Assembly: GCA_963734125.1 (NCBI GenBank)
Contig: CAVTGB010000003.1
Span: 13,059-77,058 of the forward strand
DNA from: DATARH01 sp963734125
GTDB taxonomy: Bacteria > Pseudomonadota > Alphaproteobacteria > ATCC43930 > CGMCC-115725
Reading direction: 5' to 3'
DNA: 64,000 bases
The notes under the pieces were generated by a model, which did not search any database, had not been told where the DNA came from, and was given only the letters and a program-made list of their open reading frames with translations. Shown here in pieces: positions 20,216 through 31,456 of this stretch (position 1 is its first letter; every line of letters starts with the position of its first letter). A program made the position numbers and the translations under genes.

Positions 20216-21771
20216 GTGAGTGAACTCGCCGCCATCGTTCGCGCGCAGCCGACCGCCGAAGCCGCAGCGACACCGCTGCGCGAAGAGATCCTGGCCGGGG
20301 CGTTCTTTGGGCATCGCCACGCGTTAGCCGCCGAACGCACCGCCGCCTTCCTCTATCAGCCGACGGCCGCGGCGCTCGCCGCGTGGTTTGGCCCGGCTGC
20401 GGCCTCGCGCTTGGCGGCGGATGCCGACGCCTGCCGCGACGCGCTCGACCGCGATATCGCGGCGATCGATGCGCTGCTCGGGGAGCAGCTTGACGCGATC
20501 CTGCACCATCCGCGGCTGCGCCGGTTCGAGGGCCGGTGGCGCGGTCTTGCCTGGCTGGCGGACGGGCACGATCCGGCGGACCGGGTGAAGTTGAAATTGC
20601 TCAACCTCTCCTGGGCGGAACTGTGCCGCGATCTCGAGCGCGCCGTCGAGTTCGACCAGAGCCAGCTGTTTCAGAAGATTTACGAGAGCGAATTCGGCAT
20701 GCCCGGCGGCGAGCCCTACGGTCTGCTTGTGGTCGACCACGAAGTGCGGCACCGCCCAATGCCGGAGGCTGCCTGCCGATGACGTCAACGCTCTCGCACA
20801 ACTGGCCGCCGTCGCGGCCGCGGCGTTTGCTGCCGACCGTGCTGGCGGCTTCGCCGCCTTGCTGCAGGTCGAAGACTTCACCGATCTGGCCATGGTGACG
20901 GAACTCGGCGATCCGTTTCGCGGCCCGGAATTCGCCCGCTGGCGCGGCTTGTCCGGCCGCGAGGACATGCGCTTCATCGCGGTGACGCTTGCCGCGCGTC
21001 CTGGCCCGGCCCGCCGTGGGAGGACGACCCCGCGCGCACGGATGGCTTTCGTTACGCCGAATACGCGCCGAGCCCCGATTGCCGCGTGTGGATGAGCGCC
21101 GGCTATGCATTTGCCGCGGTTGTCGCTCGCGCCTTCGTCAATCATTCCTGGCCGGCCGATGTCCGCGGCGCCGAGACGGATTATGTCGGTGGCGGCCTGG
21201 TGACCGACCTGCCGATCGAGCCGTTTCGCACCGATGCCGATCACGCCTGGGTGCGCCCGCCGCTCGATATCGTGTTTTCCGACCGGATCGAAGCGGCGCT
21301 GGTCGACGCCGGGCTGATGCCGCTGTCGGCGCTTCCGTACGGCGAGGAAGCGGTGTTTTCGGCGGTCCACAGCCTCCAGTCGCCGGCGAGCTTCACCGGC
21401 CCGACCGCGCCGCGGCCGCTGCCAACGCACGCCTTTCCGCGCAGATCAACTCGATGCTCTGCGTGTCGCGCTTCGCCCATTACGTCAAGATCATCGGCCG
21501 CGATATGGTCGGAACGTTCAAGACCGCCGAGGAAATCGAGGCCCGGCTGCAATCATGGTTGACCGGGTATGTCAATACCAGCCTGTCCGCCGGCCCGGAG
21601 ATGCGGGCGCGCTATCCGCTGGTCGGAGCGCGCGTAACGGTGCGCGAGCGGCCGGGACGCCCTGGCGTCTATGGCTGCATTATTCTGCTGCAACCCCATT
21701 TCCAACTGGAGGACGTGACGGCATCCTTTCGCCTCGTGACCGACATAGCCGCGCCGGGCGTTGCGGCATGA
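20216..21771 (+). CDS. Second TssC-family sheath protein (ImpD/TssC40 type), frameshifted
   Basis: About 515 residues from GTG 20216, with shifts between 20730 and 21460. Shared TssC landmarks include LRRFEGRWRGLAWLADG, AVEFDQSQLFQKIYESEFG and RFAHYVKIIGRDMVGTF. The C-terminus CIILLQPHFQLEDVTASFRL matches the end of TssC. The N-terminal 70 residues differ completely (an Ala-rich region with FFGHRHALAAERTAAFLY). A paralogue beside tssBC is known from alphaproteobacterial imp loci (Agrobacterium has TssC40 beside TssC41). Its structural role is less certain than that of TssC proper. Confidence 0.85.
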
Positions 21772-21786
21772 AGGGTTGAGTCGCCA

Positions 21787-22607
21787 ATGCCGGAAACCCA
21801 GGACACCGCCGGTGCACTGTCTCGCCGCCGGCCAGCTCGGCCCGGCGATCACGGCCGCCAATGCCGAGGTGCGCCGCAACCCCGGGAATCTCGGGGGCCG
21901 CGTCTTGCTGGCCGAGTTGCTGCTGTTCGCCGGAAATCTCGACCGCGCCGATACGATCCTTGACGCGGCTGCGACCGCGGACCCGAGGTCGGCGGTGATC
22001 GTCGCGGAGTTCCGCCAGCTGCTTCGGGCCGAGACAGCGCGGCGTCAGTGCGCCCGGGAGGGACGCGTCCCGGAATTTCTCGGCGAGCCGCACCGCGGCG
22101 CTGCGCGCGGCACTGGCCGCGCAAGTCGCATTGCGCGCCGGCGATGTCGACGAGGCTAGCCGTCACGCTGCGGAGGCCGCCGCAGTTCGCCCCAAGGTTT
22201 CGGGCGTGCTGCGCCAGGACGGCGGCGAGACGCCGTTCGACGATTTCCGCGACGTCGACGATTTGTGCGCCGGATTTTTCGAGGTGCTGACAACCACCGG
22301 CAAATACTTCTGGATTCCAACGGAGCGCGTCGGCTCGATCGCGTTCCACCGCCGCGACGGCCGCGCGACCTCGCGTGGCGGCGTGCGACGATCTCCGTCA
22401 TCGCCGGCCCGGACGGCGAAGTCTATGTGCCGGTCATCTACGATTCGCATCCGGCCGGACGTCGTCGACGACTATCGTCTCGGCCACGCCACCGACTGGA
22501 CCGACGAGGAAACCGGACCGGTGCGCGGGATCGGCCAGCGGGTCTTCCTGGCCGGTGACGATGCGCATGCGATCATGGAACTCGGGGAGCTGCGGTTCGA
22601 CGCATGA
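21787..22607 (+). CDS. tagJ: T6SS accessory protein TagJ (ImpE), several frameshifts
   Basis: About 270 residues in several frames. The N-terminal half is TPR-like: LAAGQLGPAITAANAEVRRN, RVLLAELLLFAGNLDRADTI. Then come the FDDFRDVDDLCAGFFEVLT and GKYFWIPTERVGSIAFH regions, and finally a strand-rich part in shifted frames (RRATISVIAGPDGEVYVPVI, then DDYRLGHATDWTDEETGPV and GIGQRVFLAGDD). That order is the ImpE family. TagJ/ImpE binds the TssB N-terminus in some T6SS and modulates sheath recycling. The stop overlaps the tssE start as ATGA. Confidence 0.85.
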
Positions 22608-23152
22608 TTAGTCGTCTTGGCCGTGACGCGTGGCGTGACCGCGGAACGGAACCAACAGAGCGCGCTCAGCTGCCGCTGCTCGATCGGCTGATCGATGATG
22701 CGCCGGATGTGCAGCGCGATCCCCCATTGTCGATGGCGGAAGCGTGCGCTCGCTGCGGCGCAGCGTCCGTCGCGACATCGAGGCGCTGCTGAACACGCGT
22801 CGCCGCTGGCGTTCCTGGCCCGACGGCTACCGCGAACTCGCCGTGTCTCCGGTCGGCTACGGCGTTATCGATTTCGCCGCGGGGCGTTCAACGATCCGGA
22901 GCAGCGCGATCGCTTGCGCGCCGGGATCGAGCAGACGATCCGCCGGTTCGAACCTCGCCTGGCGCAAGTTCGCGTTATCCTCGTCGACAGCGACAACACC
23001 CAGGACGCGACGCTGCGTCTGCGGATCGAGGCGTTGCTGCGGGTCGATCCGGCGCCCGAGCCGATCGTCTTCGACACGCTCGATCGACCCCGCGACGGCG
23101 GAGGTGCAGGTCAAAGCGAATTCGGCCGACCGTCCGCCCTCTCGATGTCTGA
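22604..23152 (+). CDS. tssE: T6SS baseplate protein TssE (gp25-like), frameshifted
   Basis: About 180 residues. The N-terminus LPLLDRLIDDAPD is followed, in another frame, by SVRRDIEALLNTRRRWRSWP (the conserved R-LE-LLNTRR motif), the YGVIDF region, and then in a third frame EQTIRRFEPRLAQVRVILVD and RLRIEALLRVDPAPEP. These are the gp25/TssE core motifs. The exact 3' end is uncertain because of a late shift; a TGA at 23150-23152 overlapping the tssF start would be typical. TssE is the baseplate wedge component. Confidence 0.87.
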
Positions 23153-24973
23153 CGCGCTGCTCCCCTATTACGATCGCGAACTGAACGCGCTGCGCAGCCT
23201 CGCGGCGGAGTTTGCCGCGACCCATCCGAAGATCGCCGGACGGCTCAGGCTCGCGCCGGAGAGCGTCGACGATCCGCACGTGGCGCGGCTCCTCGAAGGC
23301 GTCGCATTTCTCGCCGCGCGGGTGCACTACCGGCTCGATGACGAGTTCCCGGAGCTGACCGACGCGCTGCTCGGCGTTCTCTATCCGCATTACCTCGCCC
23401 CGTTCCCCTCCGCGGCGATCGCGCAGTTTGAAGCCACAACCGGAACTCACGGTGCCGTTACACCTCGCGGCGGGTCTGGCGGTGGAGACCGAACCGGTGC
23501 AGGGCGAGACCTGCCGGTTCCGGACCGCCTGGCCGTTGACGCTGTGGCCGGTGGAGATCGAGAATGCGCGGCTGGCCGGAGTACCGCTGCCCGCGCCGGC
23601 CAATCCGCTGGCAGCGGGGGCTGCAAGCGTTCTGCGCATTACACTGAAGTGCCGATCGGCCCAGGTAAGTTTCGCCCAGCTGGGACTGGATCGCCTGCGC
23701 GATGTTCCTGCGCGGGGCCATGAATGTGTCTCTGCCGCTTTACGAACTCTTGTGCACCCACGCCGTCTCGGTCGCCTATGCCGAGGGTCCCGTCGGACCC
23801 GTCGCCCGTCCTGCTGCCTGCGGGCGTGATCGAGCCGGCGGGTTTTGCTCCGGAAGAGGCGCTGGTGCCTTGGCCCGCGCGCAGTTTCTCGGGTTTTCGA
23901 CTGCTGAGCGAGTATTTCGCCCTGCCGGAAAAGTTCCTGTTTATCGACTTCAGCCGGATGGACGGCAAGACGCTTCTGTGTAATGGCAACCGCCTGGAGA
24001 TTTTCGTCTATCTCGACCGCGCTCTCCCCGAGCTGGAGCGTACCATCGGCGCAGACACCCTGGCGCTTGGCTGCTGCCCGATCATCAACCTGTTCCCGCA
24101 GCGCTGCGAACCGATCCGATTGACCCATACCGACGTCGAATACCGCATCGTGCCGGATGCGCGCCGTCCGGCGGCGACGGAGGTCTGGCATGTCGAGCGG
24201 GTCCGCGAGACCCGCTCGGACGGTACCTCGCGACCGTGGCGCTCGTTCTACCGGCTAACACACGGCGATCCCGACGGCGGCGCGCCGGGCGGCTTCTATC
24301 AGTTGTCGCGCCGCGCCGGCGCCGCTCCGATCGCGGGCACCGAAGTTTATATCGGCCCGCACGACCCTGATTTCGATCCCGATGCGGCGACGGACGCTGT
24401 CCTGTCGATCGATGCGCTTGTGCCTTAATCGCGACTTGCCGGTCGCACTTGCCGTTTGGTGGCGGTCATCCGGAATTGCGGTTGTCTGAGGCGCTGCCCA
24501 GCGTCGCGCGTTTGTCGTGCCTGACGGCGCCGACGGCGCCGTTGCGCCCGGCGCTCCGCGAGCGGCGCTTCTGGCGGCTGGTGTCGCACCTTTCGCTTGG
24601 CCATCTGTCGATTGTCGACGGCTCCGAGGGCGCCGCAGCGTTGCGCGAGGTGCTGCGCCTCTATGATCTGCGCGACTCTGCGGAAAACCGCGCCGCCATC
24701 GAGGGCTTGATCGGGGTGTCCGCAAAGCCGGGCAGCGCCCGGGTTCCGGGTGCTCGCGCCGGCGCCTTCTGCCGTGGGGTCGATGTCACGCTGGAATTCG
24801 AGGCGGGCGTGTGGCAGGGCACCGGGTTGTACCTGCTGGCGGCCGTGCTCGATCGGTTTCTTGCATTGCATGCCACGGTCAATTCGTTCGTCCGCACGAA
24901 CGCGGTGTTGCGCGGCCGGCCGGGGCGTGCTGCGGCCTGGCCTCCCCGGGCCGGGATGCGGGTTTTGCTGTAA
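23145..24973 (+). CDS. tssF: T6SS baseplate protein TssF, three frameshifts
   Basis: About 609 residues over shifts near 23440, 23715 and 24425. The N-terminus MSDALLPYYDRELNALRSLA and the region HPKIAGRLRL, DPHVARLLEGVAFLAARVHY are characteristic of TssF (ImpG, DUF879). Further blocks are FRLLSEYFALPEKFLFIDF, INLFPQRCEPIRLTHTDVEY and, in the last frame, LRERRFWRLVSHLSLGHLSI and FVRTNAVLRGRPGR. TssF with TssG forms the baseplate wedge. Its stop overlaps the tssG start (TAATG). Confidence 0.93.
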
Positions 24974-26045
24974 TGACGCGATTGAGCCGTTCCGCTTACG
25001 CGAGGCTTTTCGCCGAGCCGCGACGCTTTCGCTTTGATGCTGCGGTGCGCCTTTTGACCCGAGCGGCACGGTCAGCCGATCCGGCCGAGGCCGTACGCTT
25101 CCGCACCGTGCCGGGGCTGGGGTACCCCGCAGCCGAGGTTACGGCGCTCGAGCCGCCGCAGGAGGGCCAAGCATCCGAACTGACGACGCCGGTCATCGGG
25201 CTTACCGGCGCCGCCGGCGTTTTACCCAGACTTTACACCGAGGTGCTAACGACAACGCTGCGCAACCGCTCGCATGCGTTGCACGATTTTCTCGATATGT
25301 TGTCGAACCGTATCATCGCGATGTTCGCCGGTGCCGGCATCAAATATCGCCTTAATCGCTCGGCCGAAGCTGCCGTCGCGACCGGCCGGCCACAGGACGA
25401 CCGGGTGGCCGAGGTGCTGCTCGCGTTCACCGGCTTCGCGACGCCACATCTCATCCCGCGTCTTGCTGTGGGCGTTGAGCCGCTGCTGCATTATTCGGGC
25501 TATTTTTCGAGCCGTCCGCGCTCTGCCGAGCGTCTGAAGGCGCTCGTGTCGGACTGGCTCGGTCGCAACGTGGAGGTGGAGCAGTTCGCCGGCACATGGC
25601 TGCCGCTACCGCCGGACCAGCGTACCTCGCTTGCGCGTCGGACGCCACCCGGGAGCCTGGAATCGGCTCGCGGTCGATGCGGCGATCGGCGTGCGCGCTT
25701 GGGACCCGCAGGCTCGCATCATTCTGCGTATCGGCCCGCTCGATTACCCAAGCTTTGCGGCGCTGCTGCCGGATCATGCCGGTCTGCAACGCCTGGTGTC
25801 GCTGGTCCGCACCTTTCTCGGCTACGAAACCGGCTTCGCCGTGAACCCGGTGCTGGCAGGTCCCGAGGTGCCGGCCCTGCGGCTCGATCGAGACGCCGAT
25901 CCGGCGCCGCGTCTCAGATGGAATACGTGGATACCGGCCCCGAAGCCGGCGATACCGGGCATTCAACGACGCGGATGCGGATGACGCCATCTTCGAGGCA
26001 GAGATCGTCGAGGCCGAGGAACTCGCCAGGCGGGTTCGGGCATGA
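24973..26045 (+). CDS. tssG: T6SS baseplate protein TssG, two frameshifts
   Basis: About 357 residues; shifts near 25640 and 25930. The N-terminal RFRFDAAVRLLTR and AVRFRTVPGLGYPAAEV are typical of TssG (ImpH, DUF1305), as are GAAGVLPRLYTEVL, LRNRSHALHDFLDMLSNR, LLHYSGYFSSRPRSAERLKA and WDPQARIILRIGPLDYPSF. The tail continues in a third frame to a TGA at 26043-26045, overlapping the methyltransferase start at 26042. The tight overlap suggests coupled translation. Confidence 0.92.
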
Positions 26046-27640
26046 TCGCGGCCGCGGGCGATTGGGGTCGCGGCTATGTCACGGACATCCCCTACCTGCC
26101 GGGCTATTACCGCCATCAATCACCGCTCCATCTCAACCTTGCGTGCTTGCTTGGCGGCGCAGCCGGGATCGAGATCGGTCCGACTAGCAGGCTGTCGTAC
26201 TTGGAGCTCGGTTGCGGACAGGGCTTTGGGGCGCTGATGCTGGCGGCCTGCAACCCCACCTGGCAGGTGATCGGCATTGATTACAACCCGGCCCATATCG
26301 CTGCCGCGCGCGCGCTTTGCGCCGAGGCCGAATGTCGCAATGCATGGTTCTCGAGGCCGATCTGGCCGACCGCCGAAGCCCCGGTCGGGCGGGAGCTGCC
26401 GCAGGCCGACGTCGTCACGATGCATGGGCTGTGGAGCTGGGTCGGCGACGCAGCGCGCGCCGGCATCGTCCGACTTGCTGTCGCGAAAAGCTCCGGCCGG
26501 GCGGCATTGCGTACGTCAGCTACAACGCGCTGCCGGCCTGGCAGGGCGCGCTCGGAATGCAACGCGATTTTGCTCGAATCGGGGGCTCGGACTGGCGGCC
26601 ACAGCGACCGGCAGGTTGCCGCCGGCTGGGAGCTCGTGCGCGCAATGATCGACGCCGACGCCCATCACCTGCGTGACGGCGCTCTGGTGCAGTCGCTGAG
26701 CGAAGTACGCCCGGGCAGCGCAGCCCGCCTATCTTGCGCACGAATACATGAATGCGGCCTGGCGGCCATGCTTTCACGCCGATGTCGTCCGGGCGCTGGC
26801 AGGCGCTAAGCTCGATTGGGTCGCCTCCGCCCAGCTCCTCGAAAACTTTACCCCGCTGATGCTCAGCGAAGAGGCGCGCGGCGTCCTCTCCGGTTTCGAC
26901 GACCCGGTCATGCGCGAACTGGTCAAGGACATGTTCCTCACTCGCTGCCTGCGCCAGGACGTGTTCGTGCGCGGCGCGCGCCGGCTCACCGACGCCGAGC
27001 GCGATGCCTCTCTCGGCGAAGTAACGCTGGCGTTGCTGGCCGAGGAGGACCAATTCGCCTGGGAATTCGACGTGCCGGTCGGACAGGCGAACATCGAGCG
27101 CAAATTTTTTGGACCGATCGTCGCCGCCTTGGCCGATGCGCCCCGACGCGTCGGCGCGCTGCTAGGGTTGCCGGATTTGCCGCGACGCGACAACCCCGGC
27201 GAAGTCGTTGGCATGTTGGTCGGGAGCCATCAGGCGTTGCCGGTAATCGGCCCGGCAACCGAGCCCGACGATTCCGTGCGACGGCTGAACCGGGCGGCGG
27301 CAAGACGGTTGGTCCGACCGGACAACATCGACACCGGGATGGCGCTTGCCGCGACCGGGACGGGATCGCCGGTGCCATGCACGATGCTCGATCTGTTTCA
27401 TCGCCGATCGGTTACAGAGCGACTTGCCCACCGGACCCCGCCGCCTGGGCGAGCGAGCTTGGCGCCACGCAGCCGGCGAGCGAACAGGACCGGTTGCGCG
27501 GTTTCATCGAGCGCATCATCGCCGAACGCGCACCGGCGTGGCGGCGGCTCGGCGGACTGCCAGTCAGGCCGACGCGGCGGTGTGATCCCATCGACGCGGC
27601 GCGTGCTATAGTCCGCGAACAGTTCGCGTGCCGGCACTAG
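26042..27640 (+). CDS. SAM-dependent methyltransferase with regulatory domain, frameshifted
   Basis: About 530 residues. The N-terminal half is a class I methyltransferase: YVTDIPYLPGYYRHQSPLHL, then the SAM-binding motif I YLELGCGQGFG and VIGIDYNPAHI. After shifts near 26490 and 26740 the middle matches the methyltransferase regulatory domain (PF10119 type): FHADVVRALAGAKLDWVASA, LTRCLRQDVFVRGARRLTDA, and a final C-terminal shift near 27400. The start overlaps the tssG stop, so it belongs to the T6SS operon. Similar enzymes occur in some alphaproteobacterial T6SS loci; the substrate is unknown, and methylation of a T6SS component is only a guess. Confidence 0.8.
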
Positions 27641-27760
27641 CGGAGAGGATGGCGGCGCGGTGCGGCAGGCAGCAGCCGATGAGCCGGCGTGGATCCGAAG
27701 GAACGCAGTTCTGGGATCAACGATGATTTCACCCGGCCTAGACTCCTCGGGTAGGCCGCA

Positions 27761-28310
27761 ATGAACGCCGTTCGGCGCCTGGCCGCAATCATGGCGGCCG
27801 ATGTCGTCGGATATTCACGCATGATGGGGGCGGATGAGGAGGGGACGCTGGTGCGTCTCAAATCCCTTCGCCGCAGGATGATCGATCCCGAAAATCGACG
27901 AGCATCACGGCCGCATCGTCAAGACGATGGGTGACGGCCTGCTGGTGGAATTCCAGAGCGTCGTCGACGCATTACGGTGCGCTGACGAGTTCCAGCGCGC
28001 GATGGCCGACGCCTATGCCTCGCTGCCGCCCGAGCGCCGCATCGTCTTTCGCATCGGTATCCACCAGGGTGACGTGGTCTTTGAGGAGGATGGCGACATC
28101 TTTGGCGACGGCGTCAATATCGCGGCGCGTCTGGAGGCCATCGCCGAGCCCGGCGGCATCTGCGTCTCAAGTCGCGTTCAGGAGGACGCCGCCGGCAAGC
28201 TCGGCTCTCGACCTTCGACGATATGGGCTTGCAGACGCTGAAGAACATCGCCCGGCCGGTGCGAGCGTATCGGGTGCGCCCCGCTGGTCGCCGAATGGGC
28301 GGACCGATGA
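27761..28310 (+). CDS. Class III adenylate/guanylate cyclase domain protein, frameshifted
   Basis: About 180 residues. The start MNAVRRLAAIMAADVVGYSR is typical of alphaproteobacterial class III cyclases; a shift near 27890 leads to GRIVKTMGDGLLVEFQSVVD, FRIGIHQGDVVFEEDGDIFG and DGVNIAARLEAIAEPGGICV. The two metal-binding Asp (in ADVVGYS and TMGDG) and the Asn/Arg of GVNIAARLE are all present, so catalysis is plausible. The end, LKNIARPVRAYRV, is in another frame. A TGA at 28308-28310 overlaps an ATG at 28307, suggesting coupling to the kinase. Because this region has indels, a true cyclase-kinase fusion cannot be excluded. Confidence 0.78.
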
Positions 28311-30077
28311 GCGGACGGTGGTGGGGACGCGCAGCGGCGCAGAGCGGCCGGTCACGCAATCGCAACCCGGCGCCGCACCGTGGCTTCGGGCGCGGCGGCG
28401 TTGCGGGTTGGTGTCGTACTCGGCCACACCTATCGCATCGAGGCGATGCTCGGGCGCGGCGCGCTGGGCGAAGTGTACCGGGCCAAGCATGTCGAACTCG
28501 GCACCGAGCACGCCGTCAAGCTGATCCCGCCGGCCCTCGCCAGCGATCCGAAGGTCGTCCAGCTGCTGGTCGACGAGGCGCGCAAGCTGGCGCACGTGCG
28601 TCACGACGCGATCGTCAATTACGAAGGCCTGTTTCGGGACGAGCAGGGGCTGCGCTACCTGGTCACCGAATTCGTCGAGGGTCCGTCGCTGACGATGATC
28701 CTCGCCGCGCGCCGGCTCGAACCCGACGAGGTTTTGAAGCTGCGCGACCGTCTCGCCGGGGGTCTGTCGGCGATCCATGGCCAAGCGATCATCCACCGTG
28801 ACATCTGCCCCGACAATATCATTGTGCCGGACGGCGAGGTTGGCCGCGCCAAGCTGATCGATTTCGGGTTTGCCACTTCGGCGGGCGCTCGCGACCCGAC
28901 TCTGATCGGGGTCAACCTGGCGGCACGGCACCTCTTTGCGTCACCCGAGCAGCTCGGCCTCTTCAGCGGGCGCGTCGATTCACGATCGGATATCTACAGC
29001 CTCGGTCTGGTGCTCGCGGCGGCCGCGCTCGGCTTCGGCCGGACGCTCGACATGGGTACGACCCTGCCGCGCCTCGATCGCCGCCCGCCAGAATAATCCC
29101 CGATCTGGCGGCCCTGCCCGCCTCGCTTCGCCCCGTCATCGCGCCGATGCTCGAACCGCGGCCCGAGGACCGACCGGCCTCCGCCCGGGCCCTCGTCGAC
29201 GGCGCCAAGCCCGCCGGGGCCGAGGCTCGGGCAGACGGCACCGGGCCGCGGTTTGCCGTGGCGACGCGGCGGTGGCTGATCGCCGCCGGTGCCGGCGCAA
29301 CGGCGATCCTGGTCGCCGCTCTCGCGCTCCTGGCGCTGCTGCGGACCAACCCGCTGGCAACGCCGTCGCGAGGGCGAACTGCGCGCGCGGTTGGCGGCAG
29401 CGACCGAGGGCTATGTCTGCGCCGCGGTGAGCTCCTCGCTGGCTCCCGATCGCTCGGCGCGGGTGTCGGGTCATGTTTCGATCCCCGAAGATCTCACGCG
29501 TCTGCGTGGCGCCATCGCCGCGATCCCGGGCATCGCATCGCTCGATTTCGCGGTCTCCCTGATGCAGCGGCCGAATTGCGATGTCGCGGGCCTACTCGAT
29601 CCGCTCACGCGCAGCGCCGGCCGTGATGCCTCGAGCCTGGCCTTTGACCCGGCGGCGAGCGCAACCTATATCGGCGGAAAACCCGCGCTCGAGATGCACG
29701 CGCCCGGCTTCGACAGCTTTATTTATGTCGACTACTTTGACAGCGGCGGCCAGGTTCTTCATCTGTTTCCGAACGATCATGACAAATTTAATTTGCGGCC
29801 ATTGCGCAACCATTTTGTGTTGTTCAAGTCGGGCATCTGGACGATCTGCGGGAATGTCGGGCAGCAACTGATAACCATGGTTGCCACTGCCGTTGGCAGC
29901 AAACCGCTGTTCCCCGCGCTGCGCCCGGAGGTCGAAGCCGCACAACCTTACATTGAAAACCTGCGGGAAGCGCTTGTCAGGATTCCCCAGGGCCAGAGCG
30001 CTGCAGCCTTGCTGTTTTTCGATCTGCACGAGGCGCCGCCATGGATCAACCGAGAAGCTGCATGCCCTTCCGGATGA
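28307..30077 (+). CDS. ppkA: T6SS-associated membrane Ser/Thr kinase with DUF4384 domain, frameshifted
   Basis: About 590 residues. An N-terminal TDERTVVGTRSG segment, common in T6SS kinases, leads in another frame to the kinase domain: Gly-loop GRGALGEVYRAKH, catalytic Lys in HAVKLI, IIHRDICPDNIIV, DFG in LIDFGFA, and SPEQ in the activation segment. After shifts near 29080 and 29370 come a membrane helix (AAGAGATAILVAALALLALL), a BON-like stretch (VSGHVSIPEDLTRLRGAIAA) and a DUF4384-type periplasmic domain (YIGGKPALEMHAPGFDSFIY, then VLHLFPN). It probably phosphorylates TagH, opposed by PppA. The symbol is by role; sequence identity to PpkA is not claimed. Confidence 0.82.
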
Positions 30078-30799
30078 GGCGCTGTGCGCTGTGCGCGTGG
30101 CGGGTTGCCGTAGCCGGCTTCGTCTGCTGCGCGATCTTGCAATCCGCGCTGCCGGTGGCGTCGGCCGATACGGCCGCGGGACGCACGGCCTTTGAAAGAG
30201 GCGACTTTGTCCAGGCGATGGCGGAATGGACGAACGCAGCCGAGCGCGGCGACCCTGAAGCGGAATTCCAGCTCGGCATGCTCAACGAGCGCGGCGATCT
30301 GAAGCAGGACTACAAGCAAGCTGATCACTGGTACGAGAAGGCCGCCGAAGAGGGCCATATCGGCGCGGAATACCGGCTCGCATGGATCTGGGCCGTCGGC
30401 GGCGACGATTTCCCGGCCGATCGGGTCGAGGCCTACAAATGGATCCTATTGGCGTCCGAGAAGGGCCTGGAAACAGAGCTGAAGTCGCAGCTGGAGAAAG
30501 TGCTCGACCGCAATCAACAGGCAGAAGCGCAGAAGCGTGCGGCGGCCTGGAAGGCGGCCCACCCCGCCAAAGCAGCTGAACCCTCGGTCGCCGTCGCGCC
30601 GCCCGGCAGCGCCGGAGCGCCGTCCATTCCGCCGCCACGCGCCACCGGTGCGGCCCCGGCGAGTGCGGCGAAGACCGGCGGTTGTCCCGGCTGGCCATTC
30701 CCGACATTGCCGTGTACCGAACAGTTTCCCGCGCTCGGGGGTGCGCCGGCGCCACGCGCACCCCCGCTGCCGCCGCCGCGCGCCGCGGGATCCAACTGA
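30074..30799 (+). CDS. Exported Sel1-repeat protein
   Basis: About 241 residues from ATG 30074, chosen because it overlaps the kinase stop as ATGA and begins a good signal peptide (MRRCALCAWRVAVAGFVCCA ... ASA). Two to three Sel1/TPR-like repeats follow: FERGDFVQAMAEWTNAAERG, AEFQLGMLNERGDL, YKQADHWYEKAAEEGHIGAE and AYKWILLASEKG. The C-terminal third is a Pro/Ala-rich low-complexity tail with two Cys. Sel1 proteins act as periplasmic scaffolds; a partner role for the neighbouring membrane kinase is inferred from gene order. Confidence 0.8.
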   Translation: MRRCALCAWRVAVAGFVCCAILQSALPVASADTAAGRTAFERGDFVQAMAEWTNAAERGDPEAEFQLGMLNERGDLKQDYKQADHWYEKAAEEGHIGAEYRLAWIWAVGGDDFPADRVEAYKWILLASEKGLETELKSQLEKVLDRNQQAEAQKRAAAWKAAHPAKAAEPSVAVAPPGSAGAPSIPPPRATGAAPASAAKTGGCPGWPFPTLPCTEQFPALGGAPAPRAPPLPPPRAAGSN

Positions 30800-30874
30800 T
30801 CAGCGACGATTGAAAGCGGTCCTCCGCGACAGTATGTTTGATCGATCCTCTGGATCGGATCAGGCTCGACGCCC

Positions 30875-31456
30875 ATGCGTTCCATGATCGATCGGCGCCA
30901 GCTACTGCTGGGTGCGCTCGTTGCCGCCGGTCTGCCGCACTTACCGGCGTGGGCCGAAACGGACGCCGCCACCTGCTCGTGGCCACCGCTGGATTGGGTC
31001 GCAAATCACAGCTTTCCCTCGCGGCGCTGGGTGAAGATCGTCTTTGTTCATACCAACGAACAATTTAACCAGATATATATGGAAGATGGGAAGTATATTG
31101 CGCCATCGATCCAAAAATTCTCTTGGACATGTCGTGGTTTCCGTGAAAATGCCTGGCAGTGGTTAAACCCGTATTTGATGGACTTTTTTATTCGTTCTTC
31201 ATTGGAAATACTGTAAGGACGAGATCAAGCATTCTAAGCGGCTTTCGTACGCCCGCAACCAACTCCAAGCTCGAAGGTGCCGCGCCTGAACTCGCAGCAT
31301 TTGCGGGCAAATGCGCTGGACATCCACCTGCCGAACGTTGATAACGAAGCAGTCGCCAAGGACTTCAAGACCTTCATTTACGGTGGTGTGGGAATGTACC
31401 CGCTGAAGCAGTTCACGCACCTGGATTGCGGCCCGCTGCGCAGCTGGGTCGGCTGA
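30875..31456 (+). CDS. Tat-exported DUF882 (M15-like peptidase) protein, two frameshifts
   Basis: About 190 residues across shifts near 31210 and 31290. The N-terminus DRRQLLLGALVAAGLPHLPA is a Tat-type signal peptide. The body matches DUF882/YcbK-type M15 peptidases: RWVKIVFVHTNEQFNQIYME, DGKYIAP, then in the next frames LSGFRTPATNSKLEG, NSQHLRANALDIHLPN and FTHLDCGPLRSWVG. The His, Asp and His that normally bind zinc are present. These proteins trim peptidoglycan cross-links. 31020-31260 is markedly AT-rich. A wall-remodelling helper for T6SS passage is possible. Confidence 0.75.
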
